Below are positions 1-8,332 of a stretch of DNA of 64,000 bases, piece by piece. The DNA is from JADLHS01 sp039806955. GTDB lineage: Bacteria > Verrucomicrobiota > Verrucomicrobiia > Limisphaerales > JADLHS01. Numbering within the stretch: position 1 is the first letter of the stretch; each line of letters starts with the position of its first letter. The translations under genes were made by a program, and so were the position numbers. Below the pieces are notes generated by a model. The model was not told where the DNA came from, ran no database searches, and saw nothing but the letters and a program-made list of their open reading frames with translations. The DNA lies in assembly GCA_039806955.1 (NCBI GenBank), contig JBDHQI010000005.1, positions 111,174 through 175,173 of the forward strand, given 5' to 3'.

Positions 1-1018
1 TGAAGATGTTGCGCGTGTGCGAATAAAAATCGCGCATAAACCGCTCAATGCGCCGGCTTGGAGATCGTTCCGTGTAACCCAGCGCCAACGCCACGGCGGG
101 CTGGAGATTTTTCGTCAGCTCGTCCGTCGGCCGGTGCGCGAGGTAATGTACCTGCGTGCGTACTCGCAACAGGAAATCGTACGCCGCCTCCAATTGCTTG
201 CGCTCACGGAGCAGGACCAGTCCGTGCGCCTGCAAATCCGCCAGTGAGTGGGTGCGGTATTTGAAGAACGCCATCCAGATCAGGTTCTGATAATCGCGCA
301 GACCACCGCAGCCATTCTTGAGATTTGGTTCCTGCATGAACGGCGAGTTGCCATACCGGGCACGGCGTTCCGCTTGATCCTCAAGCCGGGCGGCGATGTA
401 CTTTTTCTCATATCCTTTGACACACTTCGCCAGCACCGTCTTTTGAAATCTTGCAAACAACTTTTCGTCACCGCTGATCAAGCGCGCCTCAATGAGCGAG
501 GTGCGCGTCTCGATGCGCCGCGCGTCGCCCCGATCATTGGTGGCGGCGACACATTCGGCGATGGTGCGCACCGCGTGCCCCGGTTTCAACCCGAGATCAA
601 ACAACGTCAGCCATACGCCGTTCAACATGCGCTCCAACACCGGCGCCGGCTGCGATGATTCCCGGACCAATCCTTCGTGCAAAAACAGCAGATCAATGTC
701 GCTCAACGGATTCAGCTCACCGCGCCCATACCCGCCCAGCGCCACCAATGCCAGTAGCGGACTCACTTTGCGCTCGGCCTCCGGCAGGGCGTTCCACGCG
801 ACGACCCAAAGCGCGCGCACCACGCAATCCAGCACGGTGGCACGCGCCTGGCAAACCGCCAGACCGCTCTGGCCGTTTTGATGCGCGAGTTTGAGGCGAT
901 GCGCCGCGCGTTTTAGAAAAGCCCGAAAGCGCGGCAGTTCCTGAGCCGCTTCCCGTCCCGTCGGCAAGACCAGTCGCTCCCTGGCCTCCGCTTCAATTTT
1001 ATCCAATAAATCTTGCAC
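1..1018 (-). CDS. glnD: [Protein-PII] uridylyltransferase GlnD, N-terminal part (cut by window edge)
   Basis: GlnD uridylylates and de-uridylylates PII signal proteins in response to glutamine and so controls nitrogen assimilation in the cytoplasm. About 340 N-terminal residues are visible on the minus strand before the gene leaves the window. Near residue 85 there is the nucleotidyltransferase signature GGYGRGELNPLSDIDLLF, with the G-x-D-x-D metal ligands, followed by the conserved stretch QEPNLKNGCGGLRDYQ typical of the family. I chose a GTG start, which gives an N-terminus MQDLLDKIEAEARE. The frame stays open further upstream, so the start is not certain. The HD and ACT domains must lie outside the window. 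The gene is divergent from the MFS gene next to it. Confidence 0.88.
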   Translation of the reverse strand, partial: MQDLLDKIEAEARERLVLPTGREAAQELPRFRAFLKRAAHRLKLAHQNGQSGLAVCQARATVLDCVVRALWVVAWNALPEAERKVSPLLALVALGGYGRGELNPLSDIDLLFLHEGLVRESSQPAPVLERMLNGVWLTLFDLGLKPGHAVRTIAECVAATNDRGDARRIETRTSLIEARLISGDEKLFARFQKTVLAKCVKGYEKKYIAARLEDQAERRARYGNSPFMQEPNLKNGCGGLRDYQNLIWMAFFKYRTHSLADLQAHGLVLLRERKQLEAAYDFLLRVRTQVHYLAHRPTDELTKNLQPAVALALGYTERSPSRRIERFMRDFYSHTRNIF

Positions 1019-1136
1019 GCGCGACTCAGCTTGTCGGGCGGCCCGCCGAGAAGCAAGTGAGGCGTTCCGGAAACCGCACCGGTCGGGATGCCTTCTGAAG
1101 CTGACAAATCGCCGGCGTTCCCCTACCCTCCTCCCC

Positions 1137-2315
1137 GTGCGGCCCCGCCGTCTTAAGCCTGGTTATTTTGTCCTCGAAGCCATCAACAGCTATTCGAGCG
1201 TTTTTTTTCTCTTCTACTTGTTTTTTCTGACCCGTGACAAGTTTGGCTTTACCATGCGCGGCAACCTGCTGCTCATGGCGCTGCACGGATTTTGTTACGC
1301 GCTCGGCTCCTGGCAGGGCGGTCGGCTGGCGCAACGCTTCGGTTATTTTACCGCCCTGAAACTGGGTTACGGCGGCATGATGCTCGGCTTGGCCGTCGGC
1401 TTCATCTGGACCGGAATTTTTGGCGTGGTGCTGTCCTTGATCCTGTGGACGCTGCCGCTCTGCTGCACCTGGCCCGCGCTCGAAGCGCTCGTCACCGAGA
1501 ACGAGAAGCGACACGCCACGGCGCGGCTGACCGGCGCTTACAGCGTCGTCTGGTCCACCGGCAGCGCCGTGGCCTTCTTCAGTGGTGGCTGGCTCTGGGA
1601 TCAATTCGGGGTCACGGGACTCTACGGTATCAATCTCGGACTCATGTTCATCCAACTGCTGCTCGCGCTCTGGTTGGAACGCCAGGCCAACACGCCTGAC
1701 TTGAACGCTCTGACCGCCCCAACGGCGACGGCCCCGCCGATCGAACCACCGGCTCATTCCACTTTCTCGCAACGCCGGTTTCTGCTCATGGCCTGGTTTG
1801 CCAATCCTCTTTCCTATGTGGCCATCAACACGGTGGGTGCGGTCATTCCGCAAATCGCCGGGAAATTTCATCTCTCACCGACACAATCCGGCATGTTCTG
1901 TTCCCTCTGGTTTTTCACCCGCGCAGCGGCCTTTGCTGGACTCTGGTATTGGCCCGGATGGCATTACCGCTTTCGCTGGCTGCTGGCCGCATACGTGGGA
2001 TTAAGCCTCGGCTTCGTTGGCATGATGCTGGCGCCGTGGCTCTGGCTCGTCGTGCTGGCGCAAATTCTCTTTGGCTGCGCCATCGGCCTGGTTTATTACT
2101 CGTCGCTTTTTTACTCGATGGACGCGGGCGACGCGAAGGGCGAACACGGCGGTTTACACGAAGCCGCCATTGGCTTGGGCATCGGCGTCGGCCCTGCGGT
2201 CGGGGCCGCGGCGCTGACGCTGACGACACAATCCGCCAACGCCGGCACGTGGGCGGTCAGCGGCTTGTTGACCGCCGGGCTGGCTGGCTTGCTGTGGTTG
2301 CGCAACCAGAAGTGA
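1137..2315 (+). CDS. MFS transporter
   Basis: This is a 392-residue polytopic membrane protein with about 12 hydrophobic segments and the two-halves layout of the major facilitator superfamily. A hydrophilic loop near residues 185-208 (rich in T, A and P) separates the halves. The first loop contains a GGRLAQRFG segment that resembles the MFS motif A (G-x-x-x-D/A-R-x-G). Substrate cannot be read from the sequence; drug or sugar export are both possible. The start is a GTG a short distance from the divergent glnD start, leaving about 120 bases for both promoters. The next gene downstream is fabI, 85 bases away and probably separately controlled. Confidence 0.8.
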   Translation: MRPRRLKPGYFVLEAINSYSSVFFLFYLFFLTRDKFGFTMRGNLLLMALHGFCYALGSWQGGRLAQRFGYFTALKLGYGGMMLGLAVGFIWTGIFGVVLSLILWTLPLCCTWPALEALVTENEKRHATARLTGAYSVVWSTGSAVAFFSGGWLWDQFGVTGLYGINLGLMFIQLLLALWLERQANTPDLNALTAPTATAPPIEPPAHSTFSQRRFLLMAWFANPLSYVAINTVGAVIPQIAGKFHLSPTQSGMFCSLWFFTRAAAFAGLWYWPGWHYRFRWLLAAYVGLSLGFVGMMLAPWLWLVVLAQILFGCAIGLVYYSSLFYSMDAGDAKGEHGGLHEAAIGLGIGVGPAVGAAALTLTTQSANAGTWAVSGLLTAGLAGLLWLRNQK

Positions 2316-2400
2316 AACTTGAAAAGCTGAGGCAATCCCTGCATCCTACCGCCGATTTTGTAGCGGCAGACAACCATTTAACGGATCACCTCAAATCAAC

Positions 2401-3171
2401 ATGTCATTACTCGCTGGAAAAACTGGAATCGTCTTCGGAGTAGCCAACAAACGCTCCATCGCCTGGGCCATTGCTCAAGCCTGGCATCAGGCTGGCGCCA
2501 AACTCGTGTTCACCTATCAGGGCGAGCGCCTCAAAGACAACGTCGAGGAGCTTGCTGGCACGTTTGGTGACGACACGCTAATCCTGCCCTGTGACGTCAC
2601 CAAGGACGACGACATCCGCCGCGTCTTCGCCGAAGTCGGTGAAAAATTCGGTGCCTTGCACTTGCTTTTACATTCGGTTGCCTTCGCGCCGCGCGAAGCG
2701 TTGGAAGGCTCATTTCTCAACACCAGCCGCGACGCCTTCAAGATTGCGCACGACGTCAGCGCGTATTCATTGGTGGCGTTGGCTCGGGAAGCGGCGCCAT
2801 GGATGACCACGGGCGGCAGCATTCTCGCCATGAGTTATTACGGGGCGGAAAAAGTCGTGCCGCATTACAACGTCATGGGTGTGGCCAAAGCCTCCCTGGA
2901 GGCCAGCACCCGCTATCTCGCCTATGATCTCGGTTCGAAAAAAATTCGCGTCAACTGCATCAGTGCCGGACCGGTCAACACTCTGGCGGCACGCGGCATC
3001 TCGGGATTCATCGAGATGATCAAGCGTTACGAAGCCCATGCGCCATTGAAACGCACCTGCACCACGGAGGAACTGGGGGCCACCGGCACCTTTCTCGCCA
3101 GCGACGGTGCCGCCGCCATTACCGGCCAGGTTCTCTACGTGGATGGCGGCTATCAAATCATGGGGATGTAA
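2401..3171 (+). CDS. fabI: Enoyl-[acyl-carrier-protein] reductase (NADH) FabI
   Basis: FabI reduces trans-2-enoyl-ACP in the last step of each fatty-acid elongation cycle. The 256-residue length and the sequence match the family well. The N-terminal nucleotide-binding stretch is GIVFGVANKRSIAWAIA (residues 9-25), an atypical SDR glycine motif characteristic of FabI. The catalytic tyrosines and lysine are visible as Y146, Y156 and K163 in the SYYGAEKVVPHYNVMGVAK region, the same spacing as the E. coli enzyme. The C-terminus AAITGQVLYVDGGYQIMGM is typical. No strong ribosome-binding site precedes the ATG, as for many genes here. The gene stands alone, followed by tRNA-Leu. Confidence 0.96.
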   Translation: MSLLAGKTGIVFGVANKRSIAWAIAQAWHQAGAKLVFTYQGERLKDNVEELAGTFGDDTLILPCDVTKDDDIRRVFAEVGEKFGALHLLLHSVAFAPREALEGSFLNTSRDAFKIAHDVSAYSLVALAREAAPWMTTGGSILAMSYYGAEKVVPHYNVMGVAKASLEASTRYLAYDLGSKKIRVNCISAGPVNTLAARGISGFIEMIKRYEAHAPLKRTCTTEELGATGTFLASDGAAAITGQVLYVDGGYQIMGM

Positions 3172-3242
3172 GCGCGGCGGGTTGGGAACGGGAAATTCAC
3201 TTGCGGCCCAACGTCCGGTTGCGCATCGTATCGGCGCTGGTG

Positions 3243-3327
3243 GCCCGCGTGGCGGAATTGGCAGACGCGCTAGATTCAGGTTCTAGTGAGTAACATCGTA
3301 CAGGTTCAAGTCCTGTCGCGGGCACCA
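3243..3327 (+). tRNA. tRNA-Leu (anticodon CAG)
   Basis: A complete class II tRNA can be folded by eye. The acceptor stem GCCCGCG pairs perfectly with CGCGGGC at the 3' end, followed by discriminator A and an encoded CCA. The anticodon stem CTAGA/TCTAG encloses the loop TTCAGGT, giving anticodon CAG at 3277-3279 (reads CUG codons). A variable arm follows, then the T-arm CAGG-TTCAAGT-CCTG. The D-arm contains the GGCAGA segment expected of tRNA-Leu. It lies 71 bases after fabI, and the downstream side is gene-poor. Confidence 0.96.
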
Positions 3328-4092
3328 AACCAGAAATTCCAATCAGTTCCAATTACCCCTGCAGTTGGCTTTTCACCCCTTCTTGCGCCTGCACTCTATC
3401 GCCAACTCCCAACAACCTTGATCAAACTAAATCCGCTGCACTTGCGGTGTTCTGCTGCCGCAATCGCAACTCCTCCATCCGTCAGCGATCGGCTGCTCAG
3501 CGAGGTCAGATCACCGCGCAAAACATGGCAGCTTTGTCGCTCCAACCGATGCTCGCAATGATGATGTTACAATCGAAGATGGCTAAAATCGTCGGTCTGT
3601 TTTTTCGCTCCAGGATTACTGGACGGCCCGGCCCCTGTCTTGTTCAATCTCCGGCGTGATCAGTTCGTCCGGCAAATCAGCCATGATTTCGTTGAATCGC
3701 TTGATACTCGCGCCCATTTCCCCCGGGCCAATGCTCGCGACCCGGCTTGAATCACGTTGCCGGCGTTGCCGTATTGTCCGCTCTCACTTTGCGCTCCGCG
3801 AACTCGTCCAAAGCGGACGGCGATGAAATGTTTCTGGTCTTTACCCCTCACTTTCCGTTCATCTACGCAAGACAGGCAGCTTCGAACGGAGGAGCCAAGC
3901 CGGTTCTAGTGAACGTCGAAATTCCCAATAAAGGAATCAGGAAAATTACATGAACTATTACCGAAGCCATCTGCATAATCCGCACCGAGGCGCGACGGAG
4001 TTTCAATCACGATTCAACCGCGACTTCTGGCTTGCGCCACAGAATGAAAATCGTTGTAGTGGCTGCACGCCATTGGTGCGATTTGAATTTCC
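3328..4092. other. Gene-poor stretch downstream of tRNA-Leu, with a possible gene remnant
   Basis: No convincing intact gene is visible in these 765 bases and the base composition looks less GC-rich than its neighbours. On the minus strand a coding-like tail ends with a stop at 3616-3618; the last codons read EIMADLPDELITPEIEQ followed by DRGRAVQ. The frame can be followed upstream to about 3797, but it has no plausible start or upstream continuation. I read this as the decayed 3' end of a gene that I do not recognise. The position immediately 3' of a tRNA is a common place for integrated and then decayed elements, but no attachment-site duplication was found by eye. Confidence 0.4.
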
Positions 4093-4305
4093 ATGGATGA
4101 ATCCAGCAACCAGCGTTTTGAGCGGCTCGAAAGTCTCGTGGCCCATCTGGAACGACAGGTCGAGGCGCTGAACGAGGTGGTGATTGAACAGGGTAAACTG
4201 GCGCAGCAGTTGAAAAAGGAGCTGCATCGAACCAGCACCGCGATGCAGTCTTTGGAGCTGGAACGCATCAAGGCCAACAATCCCAAACCGCCGCATTATT
4301 CGTAG
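4093..4305 (+). CDS. slyX: SlyX-family small coiled-coil protein
   Basis: This is a 70-residue, almost entirely helical protein. The heptad-like pattern runs through RFERLESLVAHLERQVEALN, followed by EVVIEQGKLAQQLKKEL and a short C-terminus ending in KPPHYS. Length, the coiled coil and the P-P-H-Y ending all fit the SlyX family (usually 65-75 residues). The biochemical function of that family is unknown. The gene follows the gene-poor stretch and precedes thiH by 76 bases. It has no detectable signal peptide. Confidence 0.8.
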   Translation: MDESSNQRFERLESLVAHLERQVEALNEVVIEQGKLAQQLKKELHRTSTAMQSLELERIKANNPKPPHYS

Positions 4306-4381
4306 CTTTTGGCCCGCGACCACCCACGCGCTTCATACCGCGCTCGCTCGACTTCGCTCGTTGGTCTGCTAAAGTTTACGC

Positions 4382-5581
4382 GTGAGTTTTGTCACTGAGT
4401 TCAATTCCCTGCCGATTCAATCGCTGTTGCGGCGCGCGCGGGAAGCTTCCACCGCAACCGTCCGCGAAGCGCTGGGTAAATCAACGCTGTCGCTGACGGA
4501 TTTCACCCAACTGATTTCGCCGGCGGCGGGTGAAAAACTGGAAATGCTGGGACACCGTTCGCAGCAACTCACCCAGCAACGGTTCGGCAAGGTGATCCGC
4601 TTGTTCGCGCCGCTGTACCTTTCCAACGAGTGCATCAACAACTGCAAATACTGCGGTTTCTCACGCGACAACCCGATCTTGCGCGTCACCCTCTCGGTGC
4701 CGGAGGCGCGCCAGGAAGCCAAGGCGCTGGCGCATCAGGGCTTCCGCAACATCCTGCTGGTTTCGGGCGAGCATCCCAAATTTGTTTCAGAGGGTTATCT
4801 GGCCGAGTGCGTGGCGGCGCTGCACGAAACCATCCCCAGCGTTTCGCTCGAAGTGGGGCCAATGGATACGGAGGAGTATCGCGACCTGGTGGCGGCGGGC
4901 GCGGATGGCCTGGTGGTTTACCAGGAAACTTACGATCGCGCGGTTTACGCGGAAATGCACACCGCCGGACCGAAGAAGAATTTTGACTGGCGACTCGAAA
5001 CGCCGGAGCGCGCTTACGCGGCGGGCTTCCGCCGCATTGGCATCGGCGCGTTGTACGGATTGGCGGATTGGCGTTACGAAGCAATTTGCCTGGCGGCGCA
5101 CACGGAGTATTTATTGCGCCATTGTTGGAAGGCGCAACTGACCCTTTCGCTGCCGCGCTTGCGACCCAGCGCCGGTGAATTTGAACCACTCACGCGCCTC
5201 AGTGATCGCGAGCTGGTGCAACTGGTTTGCGCGTATCGCCTGATGTTTCCCGACGTGGGTATCGTGCTGTCCACGCGCGAATCGGCGGCGTTGCGTGACG
5301 GCTTGATCCCGCTGGGCATCACGTTGATGAGCGCGGGCAGCCACACGGAGCCGGGCGGTTACACGGGCGCCGGACGCGCGAAGGTGCATCACACCGTGCA
5401 GGGACGCATCGTGAAGGTGGGCGCGAGCGAGTGGGCGGCGCCCACAAACGGACATCCCACCAACGCGACCGGCCAGTTCAACATCGCGGACGAACGTTCC
5501 AGCCAGGAAGTCGCTCAATCCATCCAGCGCCTCGGTTACGAACCGGTATGGAAGGATTGGGACGTGGCGTTGACCAACTGA
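4382..5581 (+). CDS. thiH: 2-iminoacetate synthase ThiH (radical SAM tyrosine lyase)
   Basis: ThiH cleaves tyrosine with S-adenosylmethionine radicals to give dehydroglycine for the thiazole ring of thiamine. The 399 residues cover the full family length. The radical SAM cluster motif C-x3-C-x2-C is at C84, C88 and C91 (ECINNCKYCGF), followed by the typical ILLVSGEHP and GADGLVVYQETYD stretches. The SAGSHTEPGGYTG segment belongs to the C-terminal BATS-type region of ThiH. I use a GTG start. Downstream, 7 bases away, is a pilin-like gene, and then thiS, which supplies the sulfur carrier for the same reaction step. thiG and thiF are not in the window. Confidence 0.93.
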   Translation: MSFVTEFNSLPIQSLLRRAREASTATVREALGKSTLSLTDFTQLISPAAGEKLEMLGHRSQQLTQQRFGKVIRLFAPLYLSNECINNCKYCGFSRDNPILRVTLSVPEARQEAKALAHQGFRNILLVSGEHPKFVSEGYLAECVAALHETIPSVSLEVGPMDTEEYRDLVAAGADGLVVYQETYDRAVYAEMHTAGPKKNFDWRLETPERAYAAGFRRIGIGALYGLADWRYEAICLAAHTEYLLRHCWKAQLTLSLPRLRPSAGEFEPLTRLSDRELVQLVCAYRLMFPDVGIVLSTRESAALRDGLIPLGITLMSAGSHTEPGGYTGAGRAKVHHTVQGRIVKVGASEWAAPTNGHPTNATGQFNIADERSSQEVAQSIQRLGYEPVWKDWDVALTN

Positions 5582-5588
5582 TCCGCTC

Positions 5589-6089
5589 ATGACCCGCAAG
5601 AAAACCATCCGGAGTCTTGGATTGAGCCTGGTGGTCATCGCCATTTTGACCGGCTTCGTTCTCCCGCAACTGTCGCGAACCAACTGCGGCGGCAACAGCG
5701 CGGCGCTTGCCAACTGCAAACAAATCCTGGCCACGGCTCAACTATCCGGGGCGACCAACCCGCTTTTTCTCATGGCGACCCAGATGCGTTTGGCCGAGCG
5801 CGAACAATTTCTAAAACTTGGCGCAAATTCTTGGACCGGCAATGCGCGGTATTGGGTGCGCACCAACGGTCTGGATTTGACCGTGGCTACGCAAGTGGTG
5901 GTTTTTTGCGACCAGACATTCGACAATGTTCCGCAGCCGGCACTGAGGAACTTTTTCAAACGCCATCCGGCTCACGCGGTTGGCTTTGCTGACGGCACGA
6001 CCGGTTTGATGCCCCCCGAAGCCTACGCACAACTCGACAAAACGGACTTTGCTCCGATTGCCAACTTGAAAGAAATTCATCAACCGTGA
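5589..6089 (+). CDS. Pseudopilin-like exported protein between thiH and thiS
   Basis: This 166-residue protein has a positively charged start (MTRKKTIRSLG) and one hydrophobic segment at about residues 9-27. An NSAALANCKQIL stretch follows, which resembles the region after the hydrophobic helix in type II/IV pseudopilin-like proteins. The C-terminal half contains HAVGFADGTTGLMPPEAYAQL, similar to the 'GFADGH' tails of Verrucomicrobia/Planctomycetes prepilin-like proteins. It has no canonical prepilin G/FTLIE cleavage site, so export or anchoring by the N-terminal helix is the safer reading. It starts 7 bases after thiH and its stop overlaps the thiS start, so the three genes are probably one transcript. 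No link to thiamine synthesis is known to me. Confidence 0.65.
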   Translation: MTRKKTIRSLGLSLVVIAILTGFVLPQLSRTNCGGNSAALANCKQILATAQLSGATNPLFLMATQMRLAEREQFLKLGANSWTGNARYWVRTNGLDLTVATQVVVFCDQTFDNVPQPALRNFFKRHPAHAVGFADGTTGLMPPEAYAQLDKTDFAPIANLKEIHQP

Positions 6090-6289
6090 ACGCCATCATC
6101 GCCAACGGTCAGACCATCACGACCAAGCTCCCCTGCACCCTCGAGGAATTCCTGGTCGCACAAAAATTGTTACCGCGCAGCGTGGTGGTGGAACACAACG
6201 GTGAAGCCGTCGCACCCTCGGAATTTTCCAAACGCCGGCTGCACGCCAACGACCGGCTGGAGATCGTCAAAATTGTCGCGGGTGGTTAG
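6086..6289 (+). CDS. thiS: Sulfur carrier protein ThiS
   Basis: ThiS carries sulfur as a C-terminal thiocarboxylate for thiazole formation in thiamine synthesis. The 67-residue protein has the expected size, the beta-grasp pattern and the essential Gly-Gly C-terminus (IVKIVAGG). The start is a GTG whose bases overlap the TGA stop of the preceding gene by 4 bases, which indicates translational coupling. Together with thiH two genes upstream it marks this as part of a thiamine locus. The adenylating enzyme ThiF and thiazole synthase ThiG would have to be encoded elsewhere. Confidence 0.92.
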   Translation: MNAIIANGQTITTKLPCTLEEFLVAQKLLPRSVVVEHNGEAVAPSEFSKRRLHANDRLEIVKIVAGG

Positions 6290-6389
6290 CTCGATTCTTC
6301 AAAGCCCGGCGCCGCGCCTTCGCATCTGACCGGACGACGCGAAGCAAAATCTGTTGGCAAATCCGCCAATCATTTTTAGCCTTTTGACG

Positions 6390-7670
6390 ATGAAGTGGAA
6401 GTTCAGCCATTTGTTTAACAGTTTCATTTTTTTGCTTTGCGTGTTGTTGGGCTGGTCGTTTTGGACGTCGGCCCAGACGTTGGATACCAACGCGCCCGCG
6501 TCAACTCTGGCGAATCATTCCGGCACCGGACTCGAAAAATTTCAGCCAGTGGCGGGCAGCTACCTAACCTTTGGACTGGATCGGGTAAGCGTATTGGATA
6601 CCCACCACTTTTTTGGCGAGCCGCTGTGGAAATATCTGGCCTCGCTCATTTACATCTTTCTGGCGTTCTTTGTTTCCAAGCTGCTGGATATCCTGCTGAA
6701 CGTCTGGCTGCGCAAAATCACCGAGCACACGGAATCAAAGCTGGACGATCTCATTCTGGAAGCCCTGCGCGGCCCGGTGAAAGTGGTGGCGTTCGTCATT
6801 CTGCTGCACGTGGGGTTGAACGTCTTTCAGTGGCCGCCGGCCGTGCAATTATTTTTCTCCAAAGGACTGGTGATCGTGGTGGCGTTTTCGCTGACGTATG
6901 TGGCATTGAAAATCGTGGACGTGCTGATGGGCGTCTGGCGGCAGCGCGCGGCGGATGAGACCGACCGGGAATTCAATGACCAGCTTTTCCCGGTCATGCG
7001 GAAAAGCATTAAACTGTTCGTTGCCGTTGTCGCCGTCCTGATTACCTCGCAAAATTTGGGCATCAATATCACAGCCGCAATCGCCTCGCTTTCCATCGGT
7101 GGCCTGGCCGTTGGCCTGGCGGCTCAGGACACGCTGGCCAATTTATTCGGCGCGGTGGCGGTGCTCATGGACAAGCCGTTTCGCCTTGGCGATCAAATCC
7201 GCATTGACATGGTGGAAGGCAAGGTCGAGAGCATCGGCCTGCGCAGTACCCGGGTGCGCAACGTGACCGGCCAATTGGTCACCATCCCCAACAAAGCCGT
7301 CGGCAACGCCACCATCACGAACATTAGCAACCGGCAACGGCTCAAAACTGAAATGAACCTGGGGCTGACTTACGATTTGTCTGCGGCAAAAATCCGGCGC
7401 GCCTTGGAAATCGTGCAGGAGGTGTATGGCCAGCATCCAATGACCTCCGAGGCGGTAATCAATTTCAACAAATTCACGGATTCAACGCTGAACATTCAGG
7501 TCGTTCATTGGTGGAAAAACGTGGATGGCGCGGCCCAGCGAATCGGCATGCAGGAGATGAATCTCGCCTTGAAGGAACGCTTCGATGCCGAAGGCATCGG
7601 CTTCGCCTTCCCTACGCAAACGCTCTACGTGAAGCAGGATTCGGATTGGCGCTGGAGCCAGCCGAATTAG
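6390..7670 (+). CDS. MscS-family mechanosensitive ion channel
   Basis: MscS channels open under membrane tension and release solutes after osmotic downshock. I chose the ATG that yields a signal-like N-terminus (MKWKFSHLFNSFIFLLCVLL) and gives 426 residues; a TTG 36 bases upstream is in frame. Several membrane segments follow, then the conserved pore helix and beta domain: SIGGLAVGLAAQDTLANLFG, MDKPFRLGDQIRI and VESIGLRSTRVR at roughly residues 230-310. The PNKAVGNATITNIS stretch is also typical. It is longer than E. coli MscS because of the N-terminal extension, like other periplasm-extended MscS homologues. It lies 100 bases after thiS and appears to be its own unit. Confidence 0.88.
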   Translation: MKWKFSHLFNSFIFLLCVLLGWSFWTSAQTLDTNAPASTLANHSGTGLEKFQPVAGSYLTFGLDRVSVLDTHHFFGEPLWKYLASLIYIFLAFFVSKLLDILLNVWLRKITEHTESKLDDLILEALRGPVKVVAFVILLHVGLNVFQWPPAVQLFFSKGLVIVVAFSLTYVALKIVDVLMGVWRQRAADETDREFNDQLFPVMRKSIKLFVAVVAVLITSQNLGINITAAIASLSIGGLAVGLAAQDTLANLFGAVAVLMDKPFRLGDQIRIDMVEGKVESIGLRSTRVRNVTGQLVTIPNKAVGNATITNISNRQRLKTEMNLGLTYDLSAAKIRRALEIVQEVYGQHPMTSEAVINFNKFTDSTLNIQVVHWWKNVDGAAQRIGMQEMNLALKERFDAEGIGFAFPTQTLYVKQDSDWRWSQPN

Positions 7671-8080
7671 TCAACGCATCTTAACTTTCCACCGGCGTTA
7701 GCTTAAAATTGCGGGATCGTCTTCTGCACCGCCAGGAGTCGATCCGGCAGGCAAAGCAAATCGGCATCAACCTGTAGCGGTCCAGTTAAAACCGTAGCTG
7801 TCGAAGCCGATCGAAATTAGGCAGCGCACAACCCTATGTAGGCTAAGTCCGAATGGAGAAACGGGTCCATGCCCGCGAGGTTTTGGACTACGTGATGCCG
7901 TGCGGAGGCCCGTTTCGAACCAATGGCGGCTGTCAATTTGATACCAGTTCCTGGTTGCAAACTGGGGGCCGCCGCATCACAACGGCTGCCAAAATACTTG
8001 AAACGCTCTGAGAGGCCCGGCGGAATTTTTGGTGGAACTTTTGATTGCCAGTAACGCCTGAATCCGCAAAGACTGTGGAC
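7671..8080. other. Intergenic region with one short open frame
   Basis: The stretch holds no recognisable gene. A 52-codon ATG frame on the plus strand (7853-8011) begins MEKRVHAREVLDYVMPCGG and ends AAKILETL. It has no homologue that I recognise, no clear ribosome-binding site, and could be a gene remnant. No terminator hairpin with a T-run was found after the MscS gene. Confidence 0.25.
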
Positions 8081-8242
8081 ATGACCCGTCGCAACCAGTC
8101 AAACCGTTACCACCGGCGAGGGCGCAGCCGCGGGCGCAGACTAAAAGTGGTCCTGTTCAGCCTGCTCATCCTCCTCATCCTGCTGTTGGTGGCCGGGATA
8201 ATCTGGTTGTTGAACAGTAAAGTTCTGATGACCCCGAACTGA
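8081..8242 (+). CDS. Small basic single-pass membrane protein
   Basis: A 53-residue frame begins MTRRNQSNRYHRRGRSRGRR, strongly basic. One very hydrophobic segment follows (LKVVLFSLLILLILLLVAGIIWLL minus the charged first residue), and the end is a short NSKVLMTPN tail. The charge pattern predicts an inside-positive N-terminus with the short tail across the membrane. I do not recognise a family. The in-frame start further upstream adds 12 residues, but the later ATG is the more natural start. It may be a genuine small membrane protein, but evidence is limited to its composition. Confidence 0.4.
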   Translation: MTRRNQSNRYHRRGRSRGRRLKVVLFSLLILLILLLVAGIIWLLNSKVLMTPN

Positions 8243-8332
8243 TGTGGCGAAAGATTTTCCTCGCAGTCCCATGCGGATGCCTCGGAGCAATGCCGATTCT
8301 TCCGCTGTGACCGCCGGCGGCGTCCGCGCGAA

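Noticed and set aside
1026..1871. A 281-codon open frame on the minus strand
   Set aside because: It runs opposite the MFS gene, has no recognisable domain, and is charge-biased like other antisense frames in GC-rich DNA.
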